Below, one piece after another: positions 45,328 to 56,059 of a DNA stretch of 64,000 nucleotides. Where the stretch lies: the NCBI GenBank assembly GCA_030602315.1, contig JAUVZY010000001.1:186001-250000 (forward strand), read 5' to 3'. The stretch's first letter is position 1. Each line of letters starts with the position of its first letter. The notes beneath the pieces were generated by a model. It saw only the letters and a list, made by a program, of their open reading frames with translations, was not told the origin of the DNA and searched no databases. The position numbers and the translations under genes are program-made. Origin of the DNA: Pseudomonadaceae bacterium. GTDB lineage: Bacteria > Pseudomonadota > Gammaproteobacteria > Pseudomonadales > Pseudomonadaceae.

Positions 45328-46593
45328 TCAGGCCCGGCCGGGCTGGGGATGATCGCCACCCGGCTGGACCGGCGGCTCCGGTGCATCCGGCAGCAGCTCC
45401 ATGACCGTCGGGCTGGTGCGCAGCATGGGGGTGAAGTGCGCCGGTGGCGCGCTGACCAGATCGTGCACCTTGTTCGTGCGGTACAGCGAATACAGCGCCA
45501 GGAGGCCCAGGGTCGCGGCGAAGTATACCGGCAGGCCCTGCGGCCCCAGCAGGTGCATGGTCGCCCCGGCGAGCATCGGGCCGATCGCTGCGCCCAGCCC
45601 GTTGACCAGCAAAAGGCCGCTGCAGCCGGAGAGGATTTCGTCCGGGTGCAGCTGGTCGATCAGCTGCGCCACGGCCACCGAATAGATCGAAAAGGCCAGC
45701 CCGCCCCAGACGAACATCGCCGCCAGTTGCAGGCGACTGGCCGGCAGGACGCTGACGATGGCCGCCAGCGCGGCGGCCAGGCACACCACCCAGAGCATCA
45801 CGTTGCGCCGGTCGTGGCTGTCGGAGAAACGCCCGATCGGCCACTGCAGCACGGCGCCGCCGAGGATGGTCAGGCTCATCAGCAGGCCGACCCCGGCGGC
45901 GTCATAGCCGACCTGGCTGGCATACACCGGCGCCAGTCCCCAGAAGGCACTGAGCGCGAGCCCGGAGAACGCCGAGGCGGCCAGCGGCAGGGGGGCGATG
46001 CGCAGCAGCTGCAACAGGTCGGTGGCCGGCACGTCCGGCAGGCTCGGCTGGGCCTGGCGGGTGAGGGTGATCGGCATCAGCGCGGCGCAGATCAAAAGCC
46101 CGGCCAGGGCGAACAGGGTGAAGGCTTCGGCGCTGTCCAGACGCAGCAGCTGTTGCGCGGCGGCCAGCGCGCCGAGGTTGACGATCATGTAGATGGCGAA
46201 CACCTGGCCGCGCTGCTGGCCGCTGACCTCGGCGTTCAGCCAGCTCTCGGCGACCATGTACAGGGTCACCAGGGCGATGCCGTAGACCACCCGCAGCACC
46301 AGCCAGACCCAGGGATCGACGATCAGGATGTGCAGCAGCGCGGCGATCGCGCCCAGCGCGGCGCAACAGGCGAAGGCGCGGATGTAACCGATGCGGCGGA
46401 TCAGCGGCGGCGCAGTCCAGGTGCCGAGCAGGTAGCCGAGAAAATAGCCCGACATCATCAGGCCGATCAGCGTGGTGGAGTAGCCCTCGGCGACACCGCG
46501 CAGGGTCAGCAGCGTGTTCAGCAGACCATGCCCGAGCAGCAGCAGGGCAACGCCGCCGAGCAGCGATCCGAGGGGAGCGATCACAGATCTCAT
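45328..46593 (-). CDS. MFS transporter
   Basis: 421 residues, 12 membrane helices. The YcaD-like group is suggested by VAESWLNAEVSGQQRGQVFAIYM in helix 4-5 and the loop GRFSDSHDRRN between the two halves. The Pro-rich C-terminal tail is cytoplasmic. AAGGTGA precedes the ATG. The substrate is unknown. Confidence 0.9.
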   Translation of the reverse strand: MRSVIAPLGSLLGGVALLLLGHGLLNTLLTLRGVAEGYSTTLIGLMMSGYFLGYLLGTWTAPPLIRRIGYIRAFACCAALGAIAALLHILIVDPWVWLVLRVVYGIALVTLYMVAESWLNAEVSGQQRGQVFAIYMIVNLGALAAAQQLLRLDSAEAFTLFALAGLLICAALMPITLTRQAQPSLPDVPATDLLQLLRIAPLPLAASAFSGLALSAFWGLAPVYASQVGYDAAGVGLLMSLTILGGAVLQWPIGRFSDSHDRRNVMLWVVCLAAALAAIVSVLPASRLQLAAMFVWGGLAFSIYSVAVAQLIDQLHPDEILSGCSGLLLVNGLGAAIGPMLAGATMHLLGPQGLPVYFAATLGLLALYSLYRTNKVHDLVSAPPAHFTPMLRTSPTVMELLPDAPEPPVQPGGDHPQPGRA

Positions 46594-46641
46594 GCTTTCA
46601 CCTTAGCAAGCGAATGAGCGAGGGCAAGCCAGGCGGGCGGC

Positions 46642-47745
46642 TCAGGCATTGCGCGCGGCCGCCGGCCGGGCTTGGCATGTGCGGCGCCCCAGCTCCAGCT
46701 CCGGCAGCTCGCCGCCGATGAATTCGATGCTGCGCGAGGGAAAGGCGAACTTCACCCCGAGCTGGCGCAGCCCCTCGAGCAGGCCCAGGTTGATCTCCTG
46801 CTGGATGTCCATGTAGCGGTTGTAGTCGGCGCTCTGCACGATGTGCACTACCTCGAAGGTGAGCTGGCTATCCTCGAAGGCCTGAAAGTGCGCGCGATCG
46901 AAGCGGGTCTGCTCGATGCCCTCGATCACCCGCTTCACCAGCGCCGCCACCTCGCGCACCTTGTCGGCCGGGGTGTCGTAGGTGATACCGAACTTGAACA
47001 CGATGCGCCGGGTGCCCATGCGCTTGTAGTTGTGCAGGATTTCCGACTGCATCGCCGCGTTCGAACAGACGATCTGCTCGCCGCCGAGGCTGCGAATGCG
47101 CGTGGTCTTCAGGCCGATGTGCTCGACGGTGCCGGCCACGTCACGAAACACCACGAAGTCGCCCACCTCGAACGGCTTGTCCAGCCCGATCGACAGGGAG
47201 GCGAAGATGTCGCTCAGAAGCGTCTGCACCGCCAGTGCGATGGCGATGCCGCCGACGCCCAGGCTCGCCACCATGGCGGTGATGTTCACCCCCAGGTTGG
47301 CCAGCACCGAGAGCAGCATCATCACCCAGATGACGATGCGCACGATGATGCCGACGATGGTGGTGGTCACCGGATTGCGCGGCTTGCCGTCCTCGGCCAG
47401 GCTGTCCAGCCACAGGTCGACCGCGGTGTTCAGCCACAGCGCGATCTGCAGCGCCAGGGCGATGAACCAGCCATGCGCCAGCAGGTCTTCCCAGCGCGGC
47501 GACAGCCTGGCGATCTTCAAGCCCAGCATCAGCGAAAAGGCGAAGATCAGCAGGCGGCTGGTGCCCTGGACCATCGCCGCGGCGAAGCGATAGAGCCGCC
47601 CGCCGGTGCGCTGGTGCAAGGTCTGCAGTCGGTTGCTGACCAGTCGCACCGCCGTGCGCAAGGCCACGTAGCCGAGCAGCGTGACGCTCAGCAGCAGGGC
47701 GAGGTTCAGCCACAGCGTCTGGGTGGCCAGCGCGTCCCAGTTCAT
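46642..47745 (-). CDS. MscS-family mechanosensitive channel
   Basis: 367 residues. Four N-terminal helices and the pore-lining helix (NITAMVASLGVGGIAIALAVQTLLSDIFASLSIGLDKPFEVGDFV) lead into the beta domain (GTVEHIGLKTTRIRSLGGEQIVCSNA) and the cytoplasmic vestibule. Gated by membrane tension in osmotic downshock. GGGAGA lies before the ATG. Confidence 0.94.
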   Translation of the reverse strand: MNWDALATQTLWLNLALLLSVTLLGYVALRTAVRLVSNRLQTLHQRTGGRLYRFAAAMVQGTSRLLIFAFSLMLGLKIARLSPRWEDLLAHGWFIALALQIALWLNTAVDLWLDSLAEDGKPRNPVTTTIVGIIVRIVIWVMMLLSVLANLGVNITAMVASLGVGGIAIALAVQTLLSDIFASLSIGLDKPFEVGDFVVFRDVAGTVEHIGLKTTRIRSLGGEQIVCSNAAMQSEILHNYKRMGTRRIVFKFGITYDTPADKVREVAALVKRVIEGIEQTRFDRAHFQAFEDSQLTFEVVHIVQSADYNRYMDIQQEINLGLLEGLRQLGVKFAFPSRSIEFIGGELPELELGRRTCQARPAAARNA

Positions 47746-47867
47746 CCGAATCTCCCTGGTTCCAAGTCATCGTGACGGCGACCGAAGCGGCGCCAAGGAC
47801 AAGGGGTTCGGTCGCAGCCGGGCGGTGTTAGTTCCCGTCGCGCTCCCGGCCGGCGTGCGGCGCGGGG

Positions 47868-47960
47868 CTAATGCAGCAGCGGGCCGAGGTTGGGCAGCAC
47901 CAGCAGAAAGAGGACGGCGAGCAGAATCCAGATGATCTGACGCAGCTGGTTCTTGTTCAT
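47868..47960 (-). CDS. Small single-helix membrane protein (30 residues)
   Basis: MNKNQLRQIIWILLAVLFLL, continuing VLPNLGPLLH: a charged N-terminus and one hydrophobic helix, typical of tiny inner-membrane proteins. The Shine-Dalgarno is weak. Too short for routine gene calling. No function assigned. Confidence 0.5.
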   Translation of the reverse strand: MNKNQLRQIIWILLAVLFLLVLPNLGPLLH

Positions 47961-48174
47961 CGGGGCATGGCCTGGAAAGGGCCCGACGACCAGGCGAAGC
48001 GGCCGGGCGTGTCGGGCGGTAGCAGCGAAAAGTGTTAACGGCATCACTGCAAGCCACGCGCCACGCTGCGGATGAATACTGCCGGAATCGGCCAGGCGGT
48101 AGGCGCCCGGCGCAGGCCGGAACGATCCCCGCGGCGGGGCGGTCCACCCCCTCAAACACCAAGGGGAACTGCCC

Positions 48175-48507
48175 ATGCTCAGGTTCATCTGGTTGCCGCT
48201 GTTGCTCTTGCCAGGCCTTGCGCCTGCACTCGCGGCAACCGCTCCCGCCCCGTCGACGCAGGCCGCCGTGCAAGCCCCGGCACCGTCCAGCGAAACGCCG
48301 CCGCGCACGCCCAGCCAGGAACAGACGCCGCGCGTGCCGGTCCATCCCCACCCGCCGCGCCCGGCGCCCAATGAGCCGCCCGCCGAGCCGACGTCCCCGC
48401 ATTTCGAGCGCCTGCCCTCCGATGGTCCCACCGCCGAACCCAGCACCGACCCCACCGACCCGACCCGCCCGATCACCCTGCCGGCGCCGACCGAACTGGT
48501 GGAGTGA
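48175..48507 (+). CDS. Exported proline-rich small protein
   Basis: 110 residues. The signal peptide (MLRFIWLPLLLLPGLAPALA) is followed by a chain with over 25% Pro, rich in Ala, Thr and Ser, with no Cys and no fold expected. AAGGGGA is placed well before the ATG. The function is unknown; it could be a periplasmic spacer-like protein. The unusual composition makes homology hard to judge. Confidence 0.6.
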   Translation: MLRFIWLPLLLLPGLAPALAATAPAPSTQAAVQAPAPSSETPPRTPSQEQTPRVPVHPHPPRPAPNEPPAEPTSPHFERLPSDGPTAEPSTDPTDPTRPITLPAPTELVE

Positions 48508-48567
48508 GCGGGCTGGGTAGATCGGGAACAGGCCGGTCGCCTTGCATGCTCGGCGTGGCGACTGCGG

Positions 48568-49458
48568 CTAGCGCCGCAAGCGACGAGCAAACAGTCTGGC
48601 CAGCAGCGCTGCCGAGGTGCCCAGCGGTACGCCGCGCAGGCTCACGATCCCGAGCGTCATCGGGCCGGGCACCGGGCTGACGCTAAATTGCTGCAGGCCG
48701 ACGGCGAACAGCGAGTCGCTCAACAGCTCCGTCGGGCCGAAGCCGATGCAGTCGGTGCGCCGCATCAGCTCGAGCATCAGCGTCAGTGACGCGCAGCGCA
48801 CGATGTTCCTGGGCGGCTCCACGCCCTGGGTGGCCAGCCAGCGCAGCAGGTGGTTGCCCAGACTGCCATCGGTGAGGTTGAGCACCCAGCTGGCGTCCTT
48901 GAGCGCGTCCCAGCTCTGCGCACCGGCCAGCGGATGGCCGATGCGCCCGGTGGGCACGGCTCGCACCTGTGCCAGCGGCTCGAACACCAGCTCGTAGGGC
49001 AGGTCCTTGGGGTTGGCCAGCACCACCGCAAAGTCCAACCGGCCTTCCAGCAGGCCCGGCAGCACGTGGTTCAGCAGGCCTTCCTCCAGGCTCAGTGCCG
49101 CATCCGGCTGGCTGCGGCGGAACTCGTCAAGAATCGGCGGCAGGATCGTTGCGGCCACTAGTGGCGTCAGCGCGATGGCGATGCGCGCGCCGGCACCGCC
49201 GCGCAGCTGGCGGATCTCCTCGCGGGCCTTGTCCAGCGTGGCCTGGGCCAGTCGCGCGCGAACCAGCAAGGCATTCCCCGCGGGCGTGAAGGCGATGCCC
49301 TTGTAGCTACGGGTCAGCAGCTCCGCACCGACATCCTCCTCGAGCTCACGCAAGGCCTTGGTCAGCGCACTCTGGCTGATGTTCATGGCGCGCGAGGCGG
49401 CACGGATCGAGCCGGACTCGGCGACCTGGATCAACGCCCTCAGCTGGTGGTCCTTCAT
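48568..49458 (-). CDS. LysR-family transcriptional regulator
   Basis: 296 residues. N-terminal HTH (MKDHQLRALIQVAESGSIRA; AMNISQSALTKALRELEEDVGAELLTR) and a C-terminal periplasmic-binding-like effector domain. Divergent from an M20 hydrolase gene with 78 bases between starts, so likely its activator. Probably controls the M20-MFS-OprD module. Confidence 0.92.
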   Translation of the reverse strand: MKDHQLRALIQVAESGSIRAASRAMNISQSALTKALRELEEDVGAELLTRSYKGIAFTPAGNALLVRARLAQATLDKAREEIRQLRGGAGARIAIALTPLVAATILPPILDEFRRSQPDAALSLEEGLLNHVLPGLLEGRLDFAVVLANPKDLPYELVFEPLAQVRAVPTGRIGHPLAGAQSWDALKDASWVLNLTDGSLGNHLLRWLATQGVEPPRNIVRCASLTLMLELMRRTDCIGFGPTELLSDSLFAVGLQQFSVSPVPGPMTLGIVSLRGVPLGTSAALLARLFARRLRR

Positions 49459-49504
49459 GGAGGTGATTCCATCTGGTTGTCACCCGCTCGAAAATACTGC
49501 CTTC

Positions 49505-49527
49505 CATAGATCGCCGCAATTTCTATG
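49505..49527. promoter_or_regulatory. LysR-type dyad in the divergent gap
   Basis: CATAGA-N11-TCTATG, perfect 6-bp arms. It lies ten bases before the preferred M20 start and covers an alternative ATG (49525), arguing against that start. Confidence 0.5.
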
Positions 49528-49536
49528 ATCGGCGCC

Positions 49537-50745
49537 ATGAACACGACCGATCTCACTCTGCCCGACGAAGCCGCCATGCGTGCATGGCGGCACTCCATCC
49601 ACCAACATCCGGAACTCGGCTTCCACGAGTTCGCGACCAGCCAGCTGGTGGCGGAGCTCCTCACCCAGTGGGGTTACGAGGTGCATTGCGGCATCGCCAC
49701 CACCGGCGTCGTCGGCACTCTGCGCTGGGGCGAGGGTGGCCGCCGGCTGGGGCTGCGCGCCGACATGGACGCGCTGCCGATCCAGGAGCAGACCGGACTG
49801 CCCTGGGCCAGTCGCACCGCCGGCCAGATGCACGCCTGCGGTCATGACGGCCATACCGCGATCCTCTTGGGCGCCGCCGAAGCCTTCGCGCGCCTGCAGC
49901 GCGAGGGCCGGCTGGGCGACAGCGGCACCCTGCACCTGATCTTCCAGCCGGCCGAGGAACTGGGCGGCGGCGGCGGGGCGCGGCGCATGCTGGACGAAGG
50001 CTTACTGGAGCGCTTTCCCTGCGAGGCGATCTTCGCGCTGCATAACTATCCCGGGGTTCCGGCCGGGCACTTCTGCTTTCGCGAGGGGCCGTTCATGGCT
50101 TCTTCCGACCGAGTGACGATCCGCTTCACCGGCAAAGGTGGGCATGGCGCGCTGCCGCACATGGCGGTCGACCCCATGCTGCCGGCGGCGACCACGGTGC
50201 TCGCCCTGCAGACCATCGTCGGGCGCAACGTCGACCCGATCGACGCGGCGGTGATCAGCGTCGGCCGCATCGCCGCCGGCAACACCTACAACGTGATCCC
50301 CGACTTCGCCGAGATGGAGCTGAGCGTGCGTGCCCTGCGCCCGGAGGTGCGCGACCGCCTCGAAGCACGCATCCGCGCGCTGGTCGAAGGGCAGGCGGCG
50401 GCCTACGGCGTGTCCTGCGAGGTGCTCTACGAGCGCGGGTACCCGGTACTGGTCAACAGCACGCGGGAAACGCGCCTGGCGGTGGAGGTCGCCCGCGAAC
50501 TGGTCGGCGCGGAGCGGGTACTCGAGGGTGCGCCGCCGGTCAGCGGCAGTGAGGATTTCGCGTTCATCCTTCAGCAGGTCCCTGGCTGCTACCTGCTGAT
50601 CGGCAATGGAGACAACGGCTTTTGTGGTGGCGAGCACCTCGGGCCCTGCAGCGTGCACAACCCCCATTACGACTTCAACGATGACTGCCTGGCACCGGGC
50701 GCAGCCTTCTGGCTGGCGCTTGGCCGGCGGTTTTTCAGGGAATGA
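49537..50745 (+). CDS. M20 amidohydrolase (hippurate hydrolase/aminoacylase type)
   Basis: 402 residues. The metal-site motifs are ADMDALPIQE, HACGHDGHTA and IFQPAEE, plus a late His (SGSEDFAFI region). Related enzymes cleave N-acyl amino acids or hippurate. The ATG at 49537 is preferred. It shares 4 bases of reading-frame proximity with the next transporter region and lies in a module with an MHS-type permease and OprD porin, so an imported amide or peptide-like compound is the probable substrate. Confidence 0.9.
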   Translation: MNTTDLTLPDEAAMRAWRHSIHQHPELGFHEFATSQLVAELLTQWGYEVHCGIATTGVVGTLRWGEGGRRLGLRADMDALPIQEQTGLPWASRTAGQMHACGHDGHTAILLGAAEAFARLQREGRLGDSGTLHLIFQPAEELGGGGGARRMLDEGLLERFPCEAIFALHNYPGVPAGHFCFREGPFMASSDRVTIRFTGKGGHGALPHMAVDPMLPAATTVLALQTIVGRNVDPIDAAVISVGRIAAGNTYNVIPDFAEMELSVRALRPEVRDRLEARIRALVEGQAAAYGVSCEVLYERGYPVLVNSTRETRLAVEVARELVGAERVLEGAPPVSGSEDFAFILQQVPGCYLLIGNGDNGFCGGEHLGPCSVHNPHYDFNDDCLAPGAAFWLALGRRFFRE

Positions 50746-50795
50746 CGTCGTTAACGCCAATAGCGCCTATAACAACAAAACCAGGACACGACATC

Positions 50796-52163
50796 ATGCA
50801 TAACCCCCACGCAGCACCTCGCAAGAACCAGGTACTCGCGGCCGTGATCGGCAACGCGCTGGAATGGTATGACTTCATCGTCTACGGCTTTCTCGCCGTG
50901 GTCATCTCGCGGCTGTTCTTCCCCGCCGAAAGCGAGTACAGCGCCTTGCTCATGGCCACCGCCACCTTCGGCGTCGGCTTCGTCATGCGCCCGGTGGGCG
51001 GCGTCCTGCTGGGCATCTATGCCGACCGCAAGGGACGCAAGGCGGCCCTGCAACTGATCATCAGCCTGATGACCGTCTCGATCGCCATGATCGCCTTCGC
51101 GCCGCCGTTCGCCGCCATCGGCATCGCCGCGCCGCTGCTGATCGTGCTGGCGCGCCTGATGCAAGGCTTTGCCACCGGCGGCGAGTTTGCCAGCGCCACG
51201 TCCTTTCTGATCGAAAGCGCACCGGCCAACCGTCGTGGCCTGTACGGCTCCTGGCAGATGTTCGGCCAGGGTCTGGCGGTCTTCTGCGGTGCGGCGGTCA
51301 CCGCCGCGGTGACCCACGGCCTGACGCCCGAAGCGCTGGATTCGTGGGGCTGGCGCATTCCGTTCATCATCGGCCTGATCATCGGCCCGGTCGGCCTGTG
51401 GATGCGCCGTCACCTGGCCGAGACCGAGGCTTTCCTGGAAGTGCGCCAGGCACCGAAGGAAAAGCAGTCCCTGGCGCGCATGCTGCGTCATCACCTGCGC
51501 CAGGTACTGACCGTGATGGCGCTCACCGTGTGCGGCACCGTCGCCTTCTACGTGATCCTGGTGTACATGCCGACCTTCGCCAACCGCCAGCTGAACCTGC
51601 CGCTCAACGAGGCCTTCACCGCCCAGGTCATCGCGGTGGCGCTGCTCACCCTGCTGATGCCGGTGTTCGGCGCGCTCTCTGACCGCGTTGGCCGCAAGCG
51701 GCTGATGATCCTCGGCACCGCCGCGTTGCTGGTCGCGCTGTATCCGTTGTTCCAGTGGATTTATGCCGCGCCGTCGTTCGGCCGGCTGCTCACCATGCAG
51801 ATGATCCTGTGCTCGCTGCTGGCGGTGTTCTTCGGGCCGTTCTCGGCGGCGGTGGCCGAGCAGTTCCCCGCCGGCGTGCGTTCCACCGGGCTGGCGCTGG
51901 CCTACAACCTGGCGGTGATGATCTTCGGCGGCTTTGCCCAGTTCATCGTGACCTGGCTGATCCATACCACCGGAATGGCCATCGCGCCGGTGTTCTACGT
52001 GCTCTTCGCGGTCGGTCTTGGCCTGGTCGGCGCCGTTTTCCTGATCGACCGCACCCACGAGGCGCGCCTGGCAGTCGTCGATGACGCGACCCCGACCCAG
52101 CCCGCGGCGCCCTCGGGCCGGACCGGCAGCGCGTCGAGCCGGACCGTCGCCCAGGGCGCCTGA
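50796..52163 (+). CDS. MFS transporter, metabolite:H+ symporter type
   Basis: 455 residues, 12 helices. VIGNALEWYDFIVYGF in helix 1 and DRKGRKAAL in loop 2-3 are hallmarks of the MHS family (ProP, KgtP, ShiA). AGGA is about nine bases before the ATG at 50796; the longer frame has no ribosome site. It probably imports the substrate of the neighbouring M20 hydrolase. Confidence 0.92.
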   Translation: MHNPHAAPRKNQVLAAVIGNALEWYDFIVYGFLAVVISRLFFPAESEYSALLMATATFGVGFVMRPVGGVLLGIYADRKGRKAALQLIISLMTVSIAMIAFAPPFAAIGIAAPLLIVLARLMQGFATGGEFASATSFLIESAPANRRGLYGSWQMFGQGLAVFCGAAVTAAVTHGLTPEALDSWGWRIPFIIGLIIGPVGLWMRRHLAETEAFLEVRQAPKEKQSLARMLRHHLRQVLTVMALTVCGTVAFYVILVYMPTFANRQLNLPLNEAFTAQVIAVALLTLLMPVFGALSDRVGRKRLMILGTAALLVALYPLFQWIYAAPSFGRLLTMQMILCSLLAVFFGPFSAAVAEQFPAGVRSTGLALAYNLAVMIFGGFAQFIVTWLIHTTGMAIAPVFYVLFAVGLGLVGAVFLIDRTHEARLAVVDDATPTQPAAPSGRTGSASSRTVAQGA

Positions 52164-52264
52164 TCGGCCGGGCTCTACCGGCGGCGCCTGGTCGATCGGG
52201 CGCCGTTCGCCGGGGCGCAAGGCCCCACAAGCGAGCTACCAACACTTCACGCGGGATAACAACA

Positions 52265-53515
52265 ATGAGCCGTATCCAATCGATCGGCGGGTATTCGCTC
52301 GCCTGGCTTCTGGGCGCTGCGTGCCTGCTTGGCGCCGCGTCGGCGTCCGCCGACCTCATCGACGACAGCAAGGCCAGCCTGCAACTGCGCAACTATTACC
52401 TCAATCGCGATTTCCGCCAGGACGGCGCCCAGCAGGCCAAGGCGGCCGAGTGGGGTCAGGGCTTCATCGCCCGCTTCGAATCGGGGTTCACCGAAGGGTC
52501 GGTCGGCCTGGGCCTGGATGCGATCGGCGAGCTGGGTATCAAGCTCGATTCCAGCAGCGACCGCCGAGGCACCGGGCTCTTGCCCTTCGGCCCGACCAGC
52601 AAGGAGCCGGTGGACCAATACAGCGAACTGGGCCTGACGGCCAAGCTGCGGGTTTCGGACAGCGTGCTGCGCATGGGCACCCTGAGCCCCTGGCTGCCCG
52701 TGGTGATCTTCAATGACACCCGTCTCATGCCGTCCACCTTCCAGGGTGGCATGCTGACCTCGCGCGAGCTCGACGGGCTGACCTTCGATGGTGGGCGCCT
52801 CACGCGCGCCAACCTGCGCGACTCCTCGTCACGCGATGACCTCGGCTACGGCAGCGCGACCAGCGACGCCTTCGACTTTGCCGGCGCCAGCTATGCGATC
52901 AACCCGCAGCTGGCGGTCAGTTACTACTACGGCAATCTGCAGGATATCTACCGGCAGCACTTCGTCGGCCTGCTGCACAGCAGGCCGCTGGGCGCGGGCT
53001 TCAACCTGCGGGCCGACCTGCGTTATTTCGATAGCCGCAGTGACGGCGAGGAGCGGGCCGGCGTTATCGACAATCGCAACTTCAATGGCATCGTCAGCCT
53101 GAGCCATGGCGGGCACCGGGTCAGCGCCGGCTGGCAAACCCTTTCCGGCGACGGTGCCTTCCCGGTGGTCAATGGTGGCGCAGCCTATGTCGTCAACCTG
53201 GTGACGCTGCACGACTTCACCCGCGCCGAGGAGGACTCCTGGCAACTGCGTTACGACTTCGACTTTGCCACGCTGGGCATCCCCGGGCTCACCTTCATGA
53301 CCCGCTACGTCGAAGGCCGCAATGTCAAAACCGCTGTGGGCGACGATGGCGAGGAGTGGGAACGCAACTCCGATCTGACCTACGTAGTGCAAAGCGGCGC
53401 GCTGAAGGGGCTCAGCCTGCAATGGCGCAACCTGAGCTTTCGCTCCGGAAACGGGCTGACCACCGATATCGACGAGAACCGTCTGATCGTCAATTACACC
53501 CTGGCGCTCTGGTAG
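52265..53515 (+). CDS. OprD-family outer-membrane porin
   Basis: 416 residues. Signal peptide ending near LGAASASA; mature start DLIDDSKASLQLRNYYLNRDF is the OprD signature, with many alternating strands and a terminal LALW. OprD porins are substrate-specific channels for basic amino acids, aromatic acids and small peptides. Last gene of the module, followed by a strong terminator. Confidence 0.94.
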   Translation: MSRIQSIGGYSLAWLLGAACLLGAASASADLIDDSKASLQLRNYYLNRDFRQDGAQQAKAAEWGQGFIARFESGFTEGSVGLGLDAIGELGIKLDSSSDRRGTGLLPFGPTSKEPVDQYSELGLTAKLRVSDSVLRMGTLSPWLPVVIFNDTRLMPSTFQGGMLTSRELDGLTFDGGRLTRANLRDSSSRDDLGYGSATSDAFDFAGASYAINPQLAVSYYYGNLQDIYRQHFVGLLHSRPLGAGFNLRADLRYFDSRSDGEERAGVIDNRNFNGIVSLSHGGHRVSAGWQTLSGDGAFPVVNGGAAYVVNLVTLHDFTRAEEDSWQLRYDFDFATLGIPGLTFMTRYVEGRNVKTAVGDDGEEWERNSDLTYVVQSGALKGLSLQWRNLSFRSGNGLTTDIDENRLIVNYTLALW

Positions 53516-53549
53516 CGCCGGTGCCAAGCGAAAGGTTCGGAAAGCAAAA

Positions 53550-55465
<1,916 letters not shown>

Positions 55466-55482
55466 CCGACGGCGGTAACGAG

Positions 55483-55522
55483 AAAACGCCGGCCCCGCGC
55501 AAGCAGGGCCGGCGTTTTTTTT
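55483..55522. terminator. Rho-independent terminator
   Basis: AAAACGCCGGCCC, a ten-base loop, GGGCCGGCG and eight Ts. Ends the aminotransferase operon; the A-run on the other side lets it also stop the convergent gene. Confidence 0.93.
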
Positions 55523-55983
55523 CAGCGCGGGTTGCCGTTCGGGTCCAGGTGCGGACGGGTGATATCCGGCTGCGGATGGGTCGGCGCCACGCCCGGCAGG
55601 TTGTCGGCGGTCATCGCCGTGTCGGTGTTGCCGCCCAGCGGGCTGGTATCGCCGACGCCCAGGGCGCTGGTCGGCTGGCGGGTGCCCGGTTCGCCCACGG
55701 TGCTTGGCATGATGCTGGTGTCGGCATCGGCCAGCAGTTCGCTCGAACCGCTGGTCGACGTGTCCGCGTGATGGCTGCGGTACTCGTTGAACACGCGCTT
55801 GGCCTCGCAGCGGCCGGTCATGCCGCGGGTCAGCGCGGCACCGCCGAGGGCCAGTTGCACCAGACCGGCCACGCCGCCGCGTCGCAGGCCCTTGCCGAGA
55901 AACAGCAGGCCGCCGGCGATGGAGGCGGCCCGCTCCCAGCCGTGAACGTTCTGGGGAATGTCGTGACTGAGCGGGTTTTTCAT
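55522..55983 (-). CDS. YgaP-like (DUF2892) membrane protein with disordered tail
   Basis: 153 residues. N-terminal glycine-rich double helix (GWERAASIAGGLLFLGKGLRRGGVAGLVQLALGGAALTRGMTGRCEA) as in DUF2892 domains, then a Ser/Thr/Pro-rich polar tail of about 85 residues. Inner membrane, unknown role. AGGAGGA lies before the ATG. Its stop meets the terminator. Confidence 0.8.
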   Translation of the reverse strand: MKNPLSHDIPQNVHGWERAASIAGGLLFLGKGLRRGGVAGLVQLALGGAALTRGMTGRCEAKRVFNEYRSHHADTSTSGSSELLADADTSIMPSTVGEPGTRQPTSALGVGDTSPLGGNTDTAMTADNLPGVAPTHPQPDITRPHLDPNGNPR

Positions 55984-56059
55984 GGACGGGTTCCTCCTCG
56001 GTGATCTCTTCAGCTGACCGTGGAGCCCTCGGCCGCGTTCACGCCGCAGGTCGCCCGGC

